Positions 8,248 through 16,040 of a DNA stretch of 64,000 bases are shown piece after piece (positions within the stretch are counted from its first letter, which is position 1; every line of letters begins with the position of its first letter). The notes beneath the pieces were generated by a model. The model did not search any database and had not been told where the DNA came from. It saw nothing but the letters and a program-made list of their open reading frames with translations. This DNA comes from a bacterium (lineage in GTDB: Bacteria; Sumerlaeota; Sumerlaeia; SLMS01; JAHLLQ01): contig JAHLLQ010000001.1 in NCBI GenBank assembly GCA_020444065.1, forward strand, positions 558,001-622,000, given 5' to 3'. The position numbers were made by a program, and so were the translations under genes.

Positions 8248-9051
8248 ATGATTCAGGGATCACAACCCTCCGGCGAGGGCCCTCGCGTGTCGCGGGATCC
8301 GGCCACGGGAGCCGGTCGGTCGAAGACCGCTGTTCCCAGAGATCCGGCAACAGGTGCCGGGCGCTCGAAGACGAGCGTGCCGCGCGATCCAGCCACGGGA
8401 TTTGGCCGATCGGCTACAACTGTCCCCAAAAAGGGACAACCCGACCCGCCGTCGAAGACCGAGACGGTGGCACAGGTTGCGAAATCAACGGCAGTCGGGC
8501 TGAAGTCTATCCTGATGTGGGTGGTCCCCATCGCCGCGGCGGTCATTGCCCTGTACTTCATCTTCCTCGGCGACAAGGCGCCGGCTGAGGTCCGCACGCC
8601 CGATGCGACGATCATGACCTACACGGAAACGGTACAAATGTACGTACCGCCGGCCGGCCGTATGCCGTCGCAGGATGGCGTCAGTACATGGCTCAATTTC
8701 TTCGATGGTCCTTCACGGCTGTGGTTCAACGAGAACGTCGACAAACTCGCGTTCATAATGAACCAGGACAAGCCTGAGGAATTCATGGATTGGCCGGATA
8801 CGAAGAAGCGCTCGGAAGCGATGAAGTTCCTGCTCACACAACCACCGCTTGGCGGCGTTGTGAAAGTCATCTCTGTCTACAACGATGAAGACAACGGAAC
8901 CGCCCAGGTCGAGGTCAGAGCGGGCCTTGGGCAGGCCTCCTTCAGCATGGTGGAGAAGGACGATCGCTGGCAGTTCCAGGATATGATGGGCAAGAAAATC
9001 CAGATCGGCCAGATCATCGCGCCGCTGAATCCTCCCAAGAGGAATCGGTAG
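8248..9051 (+). CDS. Single-pass membrane protein with three 15-aa N-terminal repeats
   Basis: I do not recognise this protein (267 aa). The ATG at 8248 is set by AAGGGGA 7 nt upstream; an upstream start at 8200 lacks one. Residues 16-60 are three tandem copies of a 15-residue unit (RDPATGAGRSKTAVP, RDPATGAGRSKTSVP, RDPATGFGRSATTVP). A basic linker leads to one membrane helix (SILMWVVPIAAAVIALYFIFLG, about residues 90-111), then an outer domain of about 150 residues (DGPSRLWFNENVDKLAFIM ... VEVRAGLGQASFSMVEKDDRWQFQDM), perhaps NTF2-like judging by the closing beta strands. The repeats are rich in basic residues and Ser/Thr and would face the cytoplasm. Confidence 0.78.
   Translation: MIQGSQPSGEGPRVSRDPATGAGRSKTAVPRDPATGAGRSKTSVPRDPATGFGRSATTVPKKGQPDPPSKTETVAQVAKSTAVGLKSILMWVVPIAAAVIALYFIFLGDKAPAEVRTPDATIMTYTETVQMYVPPAGRMPSQDGVSTWLNFFDGPSRLWFNENVDKLAFIMNQDKPEEFMDWPDTKKRSEAMKFLLTQPPLGGVVKVISVYNDEDNGTAQVEVRAGLGQASFSMVEKDDRWQFQDMMGKKIQIGQIIAPLNPPKRNR
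8293..8427 (+). repeat. Three tandem 45-bp coding repeats
   Basis: Three in-frame 45-bp units (8293-8337, 8338-8382, 8383-8427) encode R-D-P-A-T-G-[AF]-G-R-S-[KA]-T-[AST]-V-P. Codons differ between copies at synonymous sites, so the protein repeat is being kept by selection and is not a fresh DNA duplication. Confidence 0.9.
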
Positions 9052-9162
9052 GGCCAATTTTGAGTGAGCCGCGGCGGGGGCTCGTTCTGAGGATATTCCA
9101 CTTGGTCCGCGGCACGATCAGGCTCTAACATTGCCTTGAAATCATCGGGAGAAAAAGCCCTC

Positions 9163-10773
9163 ATGCAACGTGCACTGGTGGGAGTCGTGATCGGCAGCCG
9201 GGCCGACTTCAACGTGATGCGCCGGGGCCTTGAGACCCTGCGCGTCATGGGCGTTCCATACGTTTTCGAGGTGATTGCTCCGCACCGCGGGCCGGAGAGG
9301 CTGGCGGACTTCGCGCGCGGCGCCGGCGAGAAGGGCATCGAAGTCCTGATCGCGGCCGGTGGCGGATCTTCGCTGATCGCAAATCACATCGCATCCTACA
9401 CGAACCTCCCAGTCATCGGTGTGCCGATCGATGCCTCGCCGCTGCGCGGACAGGACGCGCTGTATTCCATGGTGCAGACACCTCCGGGCGTTCCTGTTGC
9501 GACCGTGGGCATCAATAACTCGGAGAATGCGGCGATCCTTGCCGCCCAGATTCTTGCGCTGAAGTACCCCCAATTCCGGATGGTTCTCGCCCACCGCCGA
9601 ATGGCGAGCGTCCAACGACTCGATGCGATCCAGAAGGAGCTGCGCAGCGAGTATCCGGACCTCTGTTTGCCGGATCGCACGGCGCCGGTGAAGAACGCTG
9701 CGCTCAGCGGTAGCGACAGCGATACCGATTCCGAAGGCGATGGAAGTGCGAGCAGCGAGGCCGTGACGCCAGAACCTCCCGAGGATTCGGTTCGCATTCG
9801 GCCGGGTGCTGTTTTCGTGGAACGCCCCACGGGCGTGGGGGCTCAAGACCTGGTTTCAACACCAATCCCGCAGGAACCGGGGACGGGCCGTCGTGAGGCG
9901 CGCCCGGTGAGCATTCAACAATTGCTCGGGGATAAGCGCCCCCCCGCCGTCGCATCCTCGGTACATGACCTGGACACAAAGGAAGACAGCGACTCTTCGG
10001 ATGCCGAAACAGAAACTCCGACGCCGCTGCTTCCGCCCGCGGAGCACGTCCCGATTCCAGTCGCTTCCGACGAAGCGCCGCCCGAACCAGAACCCGTCGA
10101 GGAGGCGCCGGAAGAACGGCACGTTGAGACAAAGATTTTCAAGATCAACCGGAACGAACCAGACGTCGACATTCTCGAGCATGCCATGATGGTTCTGCTC
10201 GAGGGCGGTGTCCTCGCGCTGCCAACGGACACGGTCTACGGGCTGGCTGCGGATGCAACGAACAAGGACGCGTTGGAGCTTTTGTTTGCCCTCAAGGGCC
10301 AGGAGCGCCAGCGAACCTTGGGCGTGCTGATCCATCATCCGGATATGCTGGAGCGGCTCGTCCGAGAGATTCCGCCGGCCCTCGAGCCAGTCCTTGAGGC
10401 TTGCTGGCCGGGTGCATTGACGGTGATCCTGCCAAAGGCCCCTGGCGTGCTAACGGGCGTCTCTGCCTCCGACCGCGTCGGCATTCGCGTGCCCAACGAT
10501 CGCGTGTGCCTTGAAGTCATTTCCCGCGTAGGCCGGCCGGTCGCGATGCGGAATGCAACCGTGGCGAACTCCGAACCGATGACCAGTGCAGAACCTGTCG
10601 TGGAGAACTTCAACGGGCTCGTAGATTGCGTACTGGATGGCGGCGAGTGCGCGGCTTCGGCCGGTGCCTCGACCGTGCTCAGCGTCATGGGGGATCGTTT
10701 CGAGATCTTGCGCGAAGGTGGCATCAGCCGCGCGACGCTGAGGGATCTCCTCGGGGATAAACTCAAAGACTAA
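9163..10773 (+). CDS. PurE-TsaC fusion: N5-CAIR mutase-like plus threonylcarbamoyl-AMP synthase-like
   Basis: One frame of 536 aa holds two enzymes. Residues about 1-165 are PurE-like (N5-carboxyaminoimidazole ribonucleotide mutase, purine synthesis): GVVIGSRADFNVMRRGLETL, the APHRGPERL loop where typical class I PurE has SAHRTP, AAGGGSSLIANHIAS and PPGVPVATVGINNSENAAILAAQIL. A linker of about 160 residues is Ser/Asp/Pro/Glu-rich and looks disordered. From about residue 330 comes a YrdC/Sua5/TsaC domain (threonylcarbamoyl-AMP for tRNA t6A37): GGVLALPTDTVYGLAADAT, ALKGQERQRTLGVLI, CWPGALTVILP, VGIRVPNDRVCLEVI and ASTVLSVMGDRFEILREGGIS. I chose ATG 9163, with GGAG 11 nt before it, over a TTG at 9136. 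lipB starts 11 bases after the stop. Confidence 0.88.
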   Translation: MQRALVGVVIGSRADFNVMRRGLETLRVMGVPYVFEVIAPHRGPERLADFARGAGEKGIEVLIAAGGGSSLIANHIASYTNLPVIGVPIDASPLRGQDALYSMVQTPPGVPVATVGINNSENAAILAAQILALKYPQFRMVLAHRRMASVQRLDAIQKELRSEYPDLCLPDRTAPVKNAALSGSDSDTDSEGDGSASSEAVTPEPPEDSVRIRPGAVFVERPTGVGAQDLVSTPIPQEPGTGRREARPVSIQQLLGDKRPPAVASSVHDLDTKEDSDSSDAETETPTPLLPPAEHVPIPVASDEAPPEPEPVEEAPEERHVETKIFKINRNEPDVDILEHAMMVLLEGGVLALPTDTVYGLAADATNKDALELLFALKGQERQRTLGVLIHHPDMLERLVREIPPALEPVLEACWPGALTVILPKAPGVLTGVSASDRVGIRVPNDRVCLEVISRVGRPVAMRNATVANSEPMTSAEPVVENFNGLVDCVLDGGECAASAGASTVLSVMGDRFEILREGGISRATLRDLLGDKLKD

Positions 10774-10784
10774 TCGGAAGAAAA

Positions 10785-11444
10785 ATGCAGGCAACTTTTG
10801 TCGATCTGGGCAGGATGGAATACCAACGCGCCTGGGACTTGCAGCGCACACTTCAGGAAGAACAAATCGCAGGCAATCGCGAGCCGATGCTTCTGTTTGT
10901 GGAGCACCCGCCGACGATCACAATTGGTCGTCGCGGCGAGTCGGCGGATGTCGTCGCGCCAACGGCGGTTCTCCAGGCGCGAGGTATCGCCGTGACGGAA
11001 ACCGACCGCGGCGGACAAGTGACCTACCATGGTCCGGGGCAGCTCGTCGCCTATCCTCTCGTCAACTTGCAGGACATCAAGCTGGGTCTCCACGAATACA
11101 TGCGCGCTCTCGAAGAGGCCGTGATTCAGTATCTCGCGACGCTTGATATCAAGGCTGGCCGCGTGAAGGACCGCACGGGCGTTTGGGTGGGTAAGGAAAA
11201 GATCTGCGCCATGGGCATCCGCGTTCGGCGGTGGTGGACACTGCATGGCCTGGCTCTGAACGTCAGGACGGATCTCAACCACTTCGGCATGATCGTCCCC
11301 TGCGGCATCCGCGATCGCGGGGTGACCTCGCTCGGCAAACTCCTCGGTGATGATGCTCCTACGCTCGAGGACGTCAAACCCGCGATGAAGGCGTGCCTGG
11401 CGAAGGAGTTAGGGCTGGAGTTGATAGACGGATCCTTGGAGTAA
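10785..11444 (+). CDS. lipB: Octanoyltransferase LipB
   Basis: Lipoyl(octanoyl) transferase, moving octanoyl from acyl carrier protein to lipoate-dependent enzymes. The 219-aa length is normal. Visible signatures are the substrate-pocket motif RGGQVTYHGPGQLVAYPLV, the lysine motif GVWVGKEKICAMGIRVRRW and the catalytic cysteine motif NHFGMIVPCGI. The ATG at 10785 follows GGAAG closely, 11 bases after the PurE-TsaC stop, so the two are likely co-transcribed. A lipA was not seen in this window. Confidence 0.95.
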   Translation: MQATFVDLGRMEYQRAWDLQRTLQEEQIAGNREPMLLFVEHPPTITIGRRGESADVVAPTAVLQARGIAVTETDRGGQVTYHGPGQLVAYPLVNLQDIKLGLHEYMRALEEAVIQYLATLDIKAGRVKDRTGVWVGKEKICAMGIRVRRWWTLHGLALNVRTDLNHFGMIVPCGIRDRGVTSLGKLLGDDAPTLEDVKPAMKACLAKELGLELIDGSLE

Positions 11445-11470
11445 GCCGGCGAGGACGCCGGCGGTCCCAG
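11445..11470 (+). repeat. Dispersed GC-rich palindromic element, copy 1
   Basis: GCCGGCGAGGACGCCGGC is an inverted repeat followed by GGTCCCAG. A close relative lies at 45540-45564 (GCCGGCGAGACGCCGGC followed by GCTCCCGG). Each copy begins within two bases of a stop codon (lipB TAA at 11442-11444; the HD-protein stop at 45566). It looks like a small REP-type element. Confidence 0.5.
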
Positions 11471-11480
11471 AAAAGAAAAC

Positions 11481-11506
11481 GGGGCGCCTTTGCGGGCGCC
11501 CCTTTT
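11481..11506. terminator. Bidirectional rho-independent terminator between lipB and secA
   Basis: Stem GGGGCGCC/GGCGCCCC (11481-11488 with 11495-11502, 6-nt loop) is followed by TTTT on the plus strand and by GTTTTCTTTT on the minus strand. It lies between the convergent 3' ends of lipB (11444) and secA (11526) and should serve both. Confidence 0.85.
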
Positions 11507-11525
11507 GTGTCTCTGTAGTTGCCGC

Positions 11526-14500
11526 TCATTCTTCCGGCGGCGGTTCCTGCGGGGCAACCATGTGGCTGCGGCTCTCGTGACGTCCGGCAGCGCCGCAGCA
11601 GTCTTTGAACTTCTTGCCGCTTCCGCACGGACAGGGATCGTTGCGGCGTACCTTCGGCGTGTTCCGACGATAGGTCGAAAGGCCCGTCTGCGGGCGTCGG
11701 GGACGTGCCGGAGCCTGCTGCTGCTCTGCGGGTGCAGCCTGAGGCGCAGCAGAACCGGCTTCGGCCTTCTGATAGCTCATCTGCTTCACGCGCCGACGCT
11801 CCTGCTCTTCCGGTGTCACCACCTGGAAGCGGAAGAAGCGATCGAAGATCTCGCGGTGCACGGCCAGCAGCATGTCGCTGAACATATCCGTGGCGTCCTT
11901 CGTAAACTCGATCAGCGGATCGCGCTGGCCGTAGCCACGCAGGCCGACGCCTTCGCGAAGGCTATCGATGGCCAGTAAGTGATCCTGCCACTCCGCATCG
12001 ATCGTTCGCAGGGAGATATAGCGCGACAGAGAGTTCGTCATCTCGGCGCCGAGCATTTCGCCCTTCTGCTCGTATGCTTCAACGACGAACTCCATCACGG
12101 CTTCCAGAAGTTGCTCGAACGTCGTGTACTTCCGATCGCGCAATTCGCCGACGTCCATCATGAAGAGCACGCGGCTGATGTAATCGAAGAAGCCTTCTGT
12201 GTCCCACGTGGACATGTTCGCAGGCTGACCGTAGTCGGCTGAGAACACACCTTCGATCGCATCGGCAAAAACGTCCAGCATGACCTCGCGCAGTTCGGGC
12301 TCAACGAGCAGTTCGCGGCGCAACTTGTAGATCGTCTCGCGCTGCTTGTTCATGACGTCGTCGTACTCGAGCGTCTTCTTGCGACGTTCCTGGTTGATGC
12401 CTTCGACCTTCTTCTGCGCGCGTCCGATTGCCTTCGTGACCATCGGGTGGAAGATGGGTTCGCCTTCGCCCATGCCCAGTCGCCCCATCCAGGTGGAGAG
12501 TTTCTCGCTGCCGAACCAACGCATCAGGTCGTCCTCGAGACTGACGAAGAAGCGGCTGGTGCCCGGATCGCCCTGTCGGCCGGCACGACCACGCAACTGG
12601 CGGTCGATACGACGGGATTCGTGACGCTCCGTGCCGATGATCTGAAGGCCGCCGGGCCATTCGTCATCGTCGGTATCGCGCGAATCGCGAACGCCTTCGC
12701 CGAGCTTAATGTCCGTACCACGACCGGCCATGTTCGTAGCGATCGTGATCGAACCGGGCTTGCCGGCGTTTGCGACGATCTCGGCTTCTCGCTGGTGGTT
12801 CTTCGCGTTCAAAACGGCATGGCTCAGTCGTTTTGCTCTCAACATGCGCGACACGGTTTCGGAGACGGCGACAGAGGTCGTGCCGACAAGAATCGGCAGA
12901 TTCAGCCCATGAAGGCGTTCGATCTCGTCAATCACCGCCTTATACTTCTCGCGCTTTGTCTTGTAGATGATGTCGTCGAGATCCTGGCGCGCCGTCGGCA
13001 CGTTGGATGGGATGACAACAACGTCCATGCTGTATGTGTGTGCGAACTCGCTCGCTTCCGTCTCGGCCGTACCAGTCATACCGGACAGCTTCTCGTACAG
13101 GCGGAAGTAGTTCTGGATCGTGATCGTTGCGAGAGTCTGCGTTTCCTTCTCGATCGTCACGCCTTCCTTCGCTTCAACGGCGGCGTGCAGGCCGTCGCTC
13201 CAACGACGACCGGGCATCTTGCGGCCGGTGTACTCGTCGACGATGACGATCTTGCCTTCTTCGATCACGTAGTCCACGTCGCGATTCTTCAACGCGAAGG
13301 CATGCAACAACTGGCTGATCGAGTGCAGTTCCTCGGACTTCTCGTCATGCTTTTTGCGAATCTCGAGCTTCTCCGCTTCGCGGTCTTCCTTGGTCAGCGA
13401 TTCATTCTGCTCGACCTTTGCAAACTCGTCGAGCAAGTCCGGAAGAACGAAGTAGTCCGGATCCTGCGGAGAGAGCGTCATGCGCCCCTTTTCGGTCAGC
13501 TCGAGCTGGCGGTTCTTCTCCTCCACCATGAAGTAGAGTTCCTTCTCAAGCTCGCGCATCTTCTTCTCGAGCATGAGCTGGTTCTCAATCTTGTCTTGCA
13601 GCTTGTTATTGTGCGGATCTTCGCGTAGCTTCATGTAGCGGTTATGCTTCGGCATGCCCTTGCCGCAGAGAAGCAGCTTGTAGCCGCCTTCCCAACTGTC
13701 GGGATCTTCCTCGAGCAAGTCCTGGGCTTCCTTCGCCAGGCGACCGACCAGCATCTGCTGCTTGTTGACCAACTCGCGAACCATTGGCAGAAGCTTGTCG
13801 TACTGGTGGGTTGAACGATCGACCGGGCCGGCGATGATGAGCGGCGTACGCGCTTCGTCGATCAGGACCGAGTCGACCTCGTCGATGATGCAGTAGTGGT
13901 GTGGACGCTGCACGAGTTGGGCTTTGTCCAATGCCATGTTGTCGCGCAGATAGTCGAAACCGAATTCGTTGTTCGTTCCGTAAGTAATGTCGCAGCGATA
14001 GGCGTGGCGGCGTTCCGGCGTGTGCGGTTCGGACTTGTCGATACAGCCGACGGACATGCCGAGGAAATTGAAGATCGGCGTCATCCACTCGCTATCGCGC
14101 TTGGACAGGTAGTCGTTCACCGTGACCAGGTGAGCGCCACGGGCTGTGAGGGCGTTGATGTAGAGCGGAAGAATGGCGACGAGCGTCTTGCCTTCACCGG
14201 TTGCCATTTCGGAGATGTTGCCCTCATGCAGCGAGATGCCGCCGGCGAGCTGAACATCGAAGGGAACCATGTTCCACTCGATCTCCGCTCCACCGGCCAT
14301 CCACTTCTTGCCGATGTGGCGGCGACAGGCTTCCTTCACCGCGGCAAAGGCCTCGGGTAGAATCTCGTCCAGACTCAGCGTCTCATCGTCCTTCTTCTCA
14401 TCCAACTGATTGCGGACATCGCCCCACGAGAGATCCTCCCAGGGTTCGAAATCGAGTTCCTCGATCGAGCGCATCATCAGGTGGAAATCGCGATCTTTTC

Positions 14501-14942
14501 CTTCTGCGTTCTTCGGGAATTCGTCCAGGAAGATCACGCTCTTCGGCTTGTGCTCGGCGCTCATGCGTCCCATGCCTTCGCGAATCTGCGAAGCCAGGTC
14601 GCCGGTCTTCTCAACGCCTTCGTTCACAATCACAAAGGCGATCAGGTCGCCAGAGTGGAAGTCGCGGCGTGTGCCCAGGAACGTGGCGGCCGCGATGTCC
14701 GGGTGGCGCTCCAGGAATCCTTCCGCCGCTTCGTGATTGATCACGGCGTCACCAACGCGAGAAACGCGTGGGACGGCCTTCAAGAGACGGCGGAACTCCG
14801 CAGTCTTCAGGCTGAGATCTTCGTCTGAGATCTGCTCGTACTCGGCAAAGACCTCGTTGATCTCGACCGTCATCGGCATCAGCCGTTTCATGTCTCGGGC
14901 CTGCTTGTCTCCAAGCAGGACTTTCATCAGGGACTTAATCAT
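11526..14942 (-). CDS. secA: Preprotein translocase ATPase SecA with inserted ANL-C-like domain
   Basis: The motor of Sec-dependent export, 1138 aa (E. coli 901). Motifs in order: Walker A MATGEGKT (about 246-253), VTVNDYLSKRDSEWM, Walker B IDEVDSVLIDEARTP, MTGTAETEA, VGTTSVAVSETV, NMAGRGTDI, ERHESRRIDRQLRGRAGRQGDPG and a C-terminal zinc motif DPCPCGSGKKFKDCCG. A coiled-coil insertion in the preprotein cross-linking region (NKLQDKIENQLMLEKKMREL onward) is of the kind known from Bacteroidetes SecA. Unusual is residues about 58-160, between EFRRLL and LDEILPEAFAAVKEA, which normal SecA lacks: it reads like the C-terminal lid of acyl-CoA synthetases (EAAEGFLERHPDIAAATFLG, GDLIAFVIVNEG, VIFLDEFPKNAEGKDRDF). 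The start is the ATG at 14942. Confidence 0.96.
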   Translation of the reverse strand: MIKSLMKVLLGDKQARDMKRLMPMTVEINEVFAEYEQISDEDLSLKTAEFRRLLKAVPRVSRVGDAVINHEAAEGFLERHPDIAAATFLGTRRDFHSGDLIAFVIVNEGVEKTGDLASQIREGMGRMSAEHKPKSVIFLDEFPKNAEGKDRDFHLMMRSIEELDFEPWEDLSWGDVRNQLDEKKDDETLSLDEILPEAFAAVKEACRRHIGKKWMAGGAEIEWNMVPFDVQLAGGISLHEGNISEMATGEGKTLVAILPLYINALTARGAHLVTVNDYLSKRDSEWMTPIFNFLGMSVGCIDKSEPHTPERRHAYRCDITYGTNNEFGFDYLRDNMALDKAQLVQRPHHYCIIDEVDSVLIDEARTPLIIAGPVDRSTHQYDKLLPMVRELVNKQQMLVGRLAKEAQDLLEEDPDSWEGGYKLLLCGKGMPKHNRYMKLREDPHNNKLQDKIENQLMLEKKMRELEKELYFMVEEKNRQLELTEKGRMTLSPQDPDYFVLPDLLDEFAKVEQNESLTKEDREAEKLEIRKKHDEKSEELHSISQLLHAFALKNRDVDYVIEEGKIVIVDEYTGRKMPGRRWSDGLHAAVEAKEGVTIEKETQTLATITIQNYFRLYEKLSGMTGTAETEASEFAHTYSMDVVVIPSNVPTARQDLDDIIYKTKREKYKAVIDEIERLHGLNLPILVGTTSVAVSETVSRMLRAKRLSHAVLNAKNHQREAEIVANAGKPGSITIATNMAGRGTDIKLGEGVRDSRDTDDDEWPGGLQIIGTERHESRRIDRQLRGRAGRQGDPGTSRFFVSLEDDLMRWFGSEKLSTWMGRLGMGEGEPIFHPMVTKAIGRAQKKVEGINQERRKKTLEYDDVMNKQRETIYKLRRELLVEPELREVMLDVFADAIEGVFSADYGQPANMSTWDTEGFFDYISRVLFMMDVGELRDRKYTTFEQLLEAVMEFVVEAYEQKGEMLGAEMTNSLSRYISLRTIDAEWQDHLLAIDSLREGVGLRGYGQRDPLIEFTKDATDMFSDMLLAVHREIFDRFFRFQVVTPEEQERRRVKQMSYQKAEAGSAAPQAAPAEQQQAPARPRRPQTGLSTYRRNTPKVRRNDPCPCGSGKKFKDCCGAAGRHESRSHMVAPQEPPPEE

Positions 14943-15040
14943 ATTCGTTCTGACTCCGTTACGTCGATTGCTGCTGGCTTAAATGCAAAGGGGCTGGTCA
15001 GGTCGACCAGTGGAAGGCAATTCGTGTGCGGGAAAAGGAC

Positions 15041-15565
15041 TCAGGCCCGAGACGGTCCGCGGGCGCCTTCCTGCTCCAGGAGCCGACGCTTCATCTCCGG
15101 GCCGCCGCCATACTGGCCGACGGATCCATCCGAGCGCACAACACGGTGGCATGGAATCACGAGAGAGAGCGGATTCGTGGCCATCACGGTGCCGGCGGCT
15201 CGTGCGCATCCGGGATACCCCGCTTTGCGAGCGAGTTCACCGTAGCTCAGCACTTTGCCGCGGGGAATTTTCGAGCAGGCCCGGAGAACAGCCAATTGAA
15301 AAGCTGTTCCTTTCGGCCACTCGATATCCCCAAGCAATTCGCCGGCGTCGGCTTTGCCCGCCAGGACCTTGCCCAGATGGGCGGCGGCGCGCACGGCTGG
15401 CGACTTGCCAGACTTGCGCTCCTCGGCTCCTGGCGAATGGGCTGCAACTCGCTTCGCAATGGCCTTCTTCGGATGAGGAAGAAAGACATATGCGATCCGA
15501 TCGTCTTTGCAGATCACCGCCCCCGCACCATACGAGGTCTGAAATTGGCTCCACGTTGCCTTCAC
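15041..15565 (-). CDS. ogt: Methylated-DNA--protein-cysteine methyltransferase (Ogt/MGMT)
   Basis: Suicide repair enzyme that removes O6-alkylguanine damage. The acceptor motif is NPLSLVIPCHRVVRSDG, preceded by the helix-turn-helix SYGELARKAGYPGCARAAGTVM and followed by GQYGGGPEMKRRLLEQEG. I place the start at GTG 15565 (VKATWSQFQTSYGAG), giving 174 aa, the usual length; GGAG lies 8 nt upstream and the GTG overlaps the TGA of the preceding gene (GTGA), so translation is probably coupled. The frame is open further upstream but those residues do not look like the family. Confidence 0.92.
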   Translation of the reverse strand: MKATWSQFQTSYGAGAVICKDDRIAYVFLPHPKKAIAKRVAAHSPGAEERKSGKSPAVRAAAHLGKVLAGKADAGELLGDIEWPKGTAFQLAVLRACSKIPRGKVLSYGELARKAGYPGCARAAGTVMATNPLSLVIPCHRVVRSDGSVGQYGGGPEMKRRLLEQEGARGPSRA

Positions 15566-15987
15566 GATATGTCTCCAATCGCGGGGGGTCCACGCACCGC
15601 AGTCGACGGTGGGAAAGCTTTGTGAGGCAAAGATCCTCCCCAGGGACTCCCCTGAGTCGGACGTGCAAAATGGATCGGTGTGGGAGTCGCGGCATGCGCC
15701 GCAGCCGTATCGTCCTGATCCTGGCGCTGGGACTCCGACCATGTCTGGTGAGGAGGATCGTGCAGGCTACCTTCAAAGAAGGCGATCTCATTGGGTCGGC
15801 GGGTGCGCTCCAGCGCGCCCACAACCTGCTGAATCCGCACGGTTTGAGTCAGAAGCTGCTCGCGCACCGATTCCGGAGGCGCCGCCAGCACACAGCTCGC
15901 TGCCAACGGAATAACCATCGCCACGACCAGGGGCCGCGGAGTGGATCGGCGAGAAAACGCGAAGGTTGTGGCAGCGTTCTTTTTCAT
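15562..15987 (-). CDS. Small exported hypothetical protein upstream of ogt
   Basis: A 141-aa protein I do not recognise. The N-terminus is basic then hydrophobic (TPRPLVVAMVIPLAASCVLAAPP), a signal peptide with a possible but imperfect lipobox (LAASC). A helical stretch (ESVREQLLTQTVRIQQVVGALERT) follows, then a low-complexity Pro/Ala/Thr tail. Its TGA overlaps the ogt GTG by 3 bases, which supports translation of this frame. The ATG at 15987 has only a weak ribosome site, so the start is less certain. Confidence 0.55.
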   Translation of the reverse strand: MKKNAATTFAFSRRSTPRPLVVAMVIPLAASCVLAAPPESVREQLLTQTVRIQQVVGALERTRRPNEIAFFEGSLHDPPHQTWSESQRQDQDDTAAAHAATPTPIHFARPTQGSPWGGSLPHKAFPPSTAVRGPPAIGDIS

Positions 15988-16040
15988 CGTTGCCGAGCAA
16001 ACGTGCGCGGCACCGGGCTGTCAAGGGAAGGTGAGCGAAA

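Noticed and set aside
12447-13628. Plus-strand open frame opposite secA
   Set aside because: secA is certain on the minus strand and this frame shows no motif.
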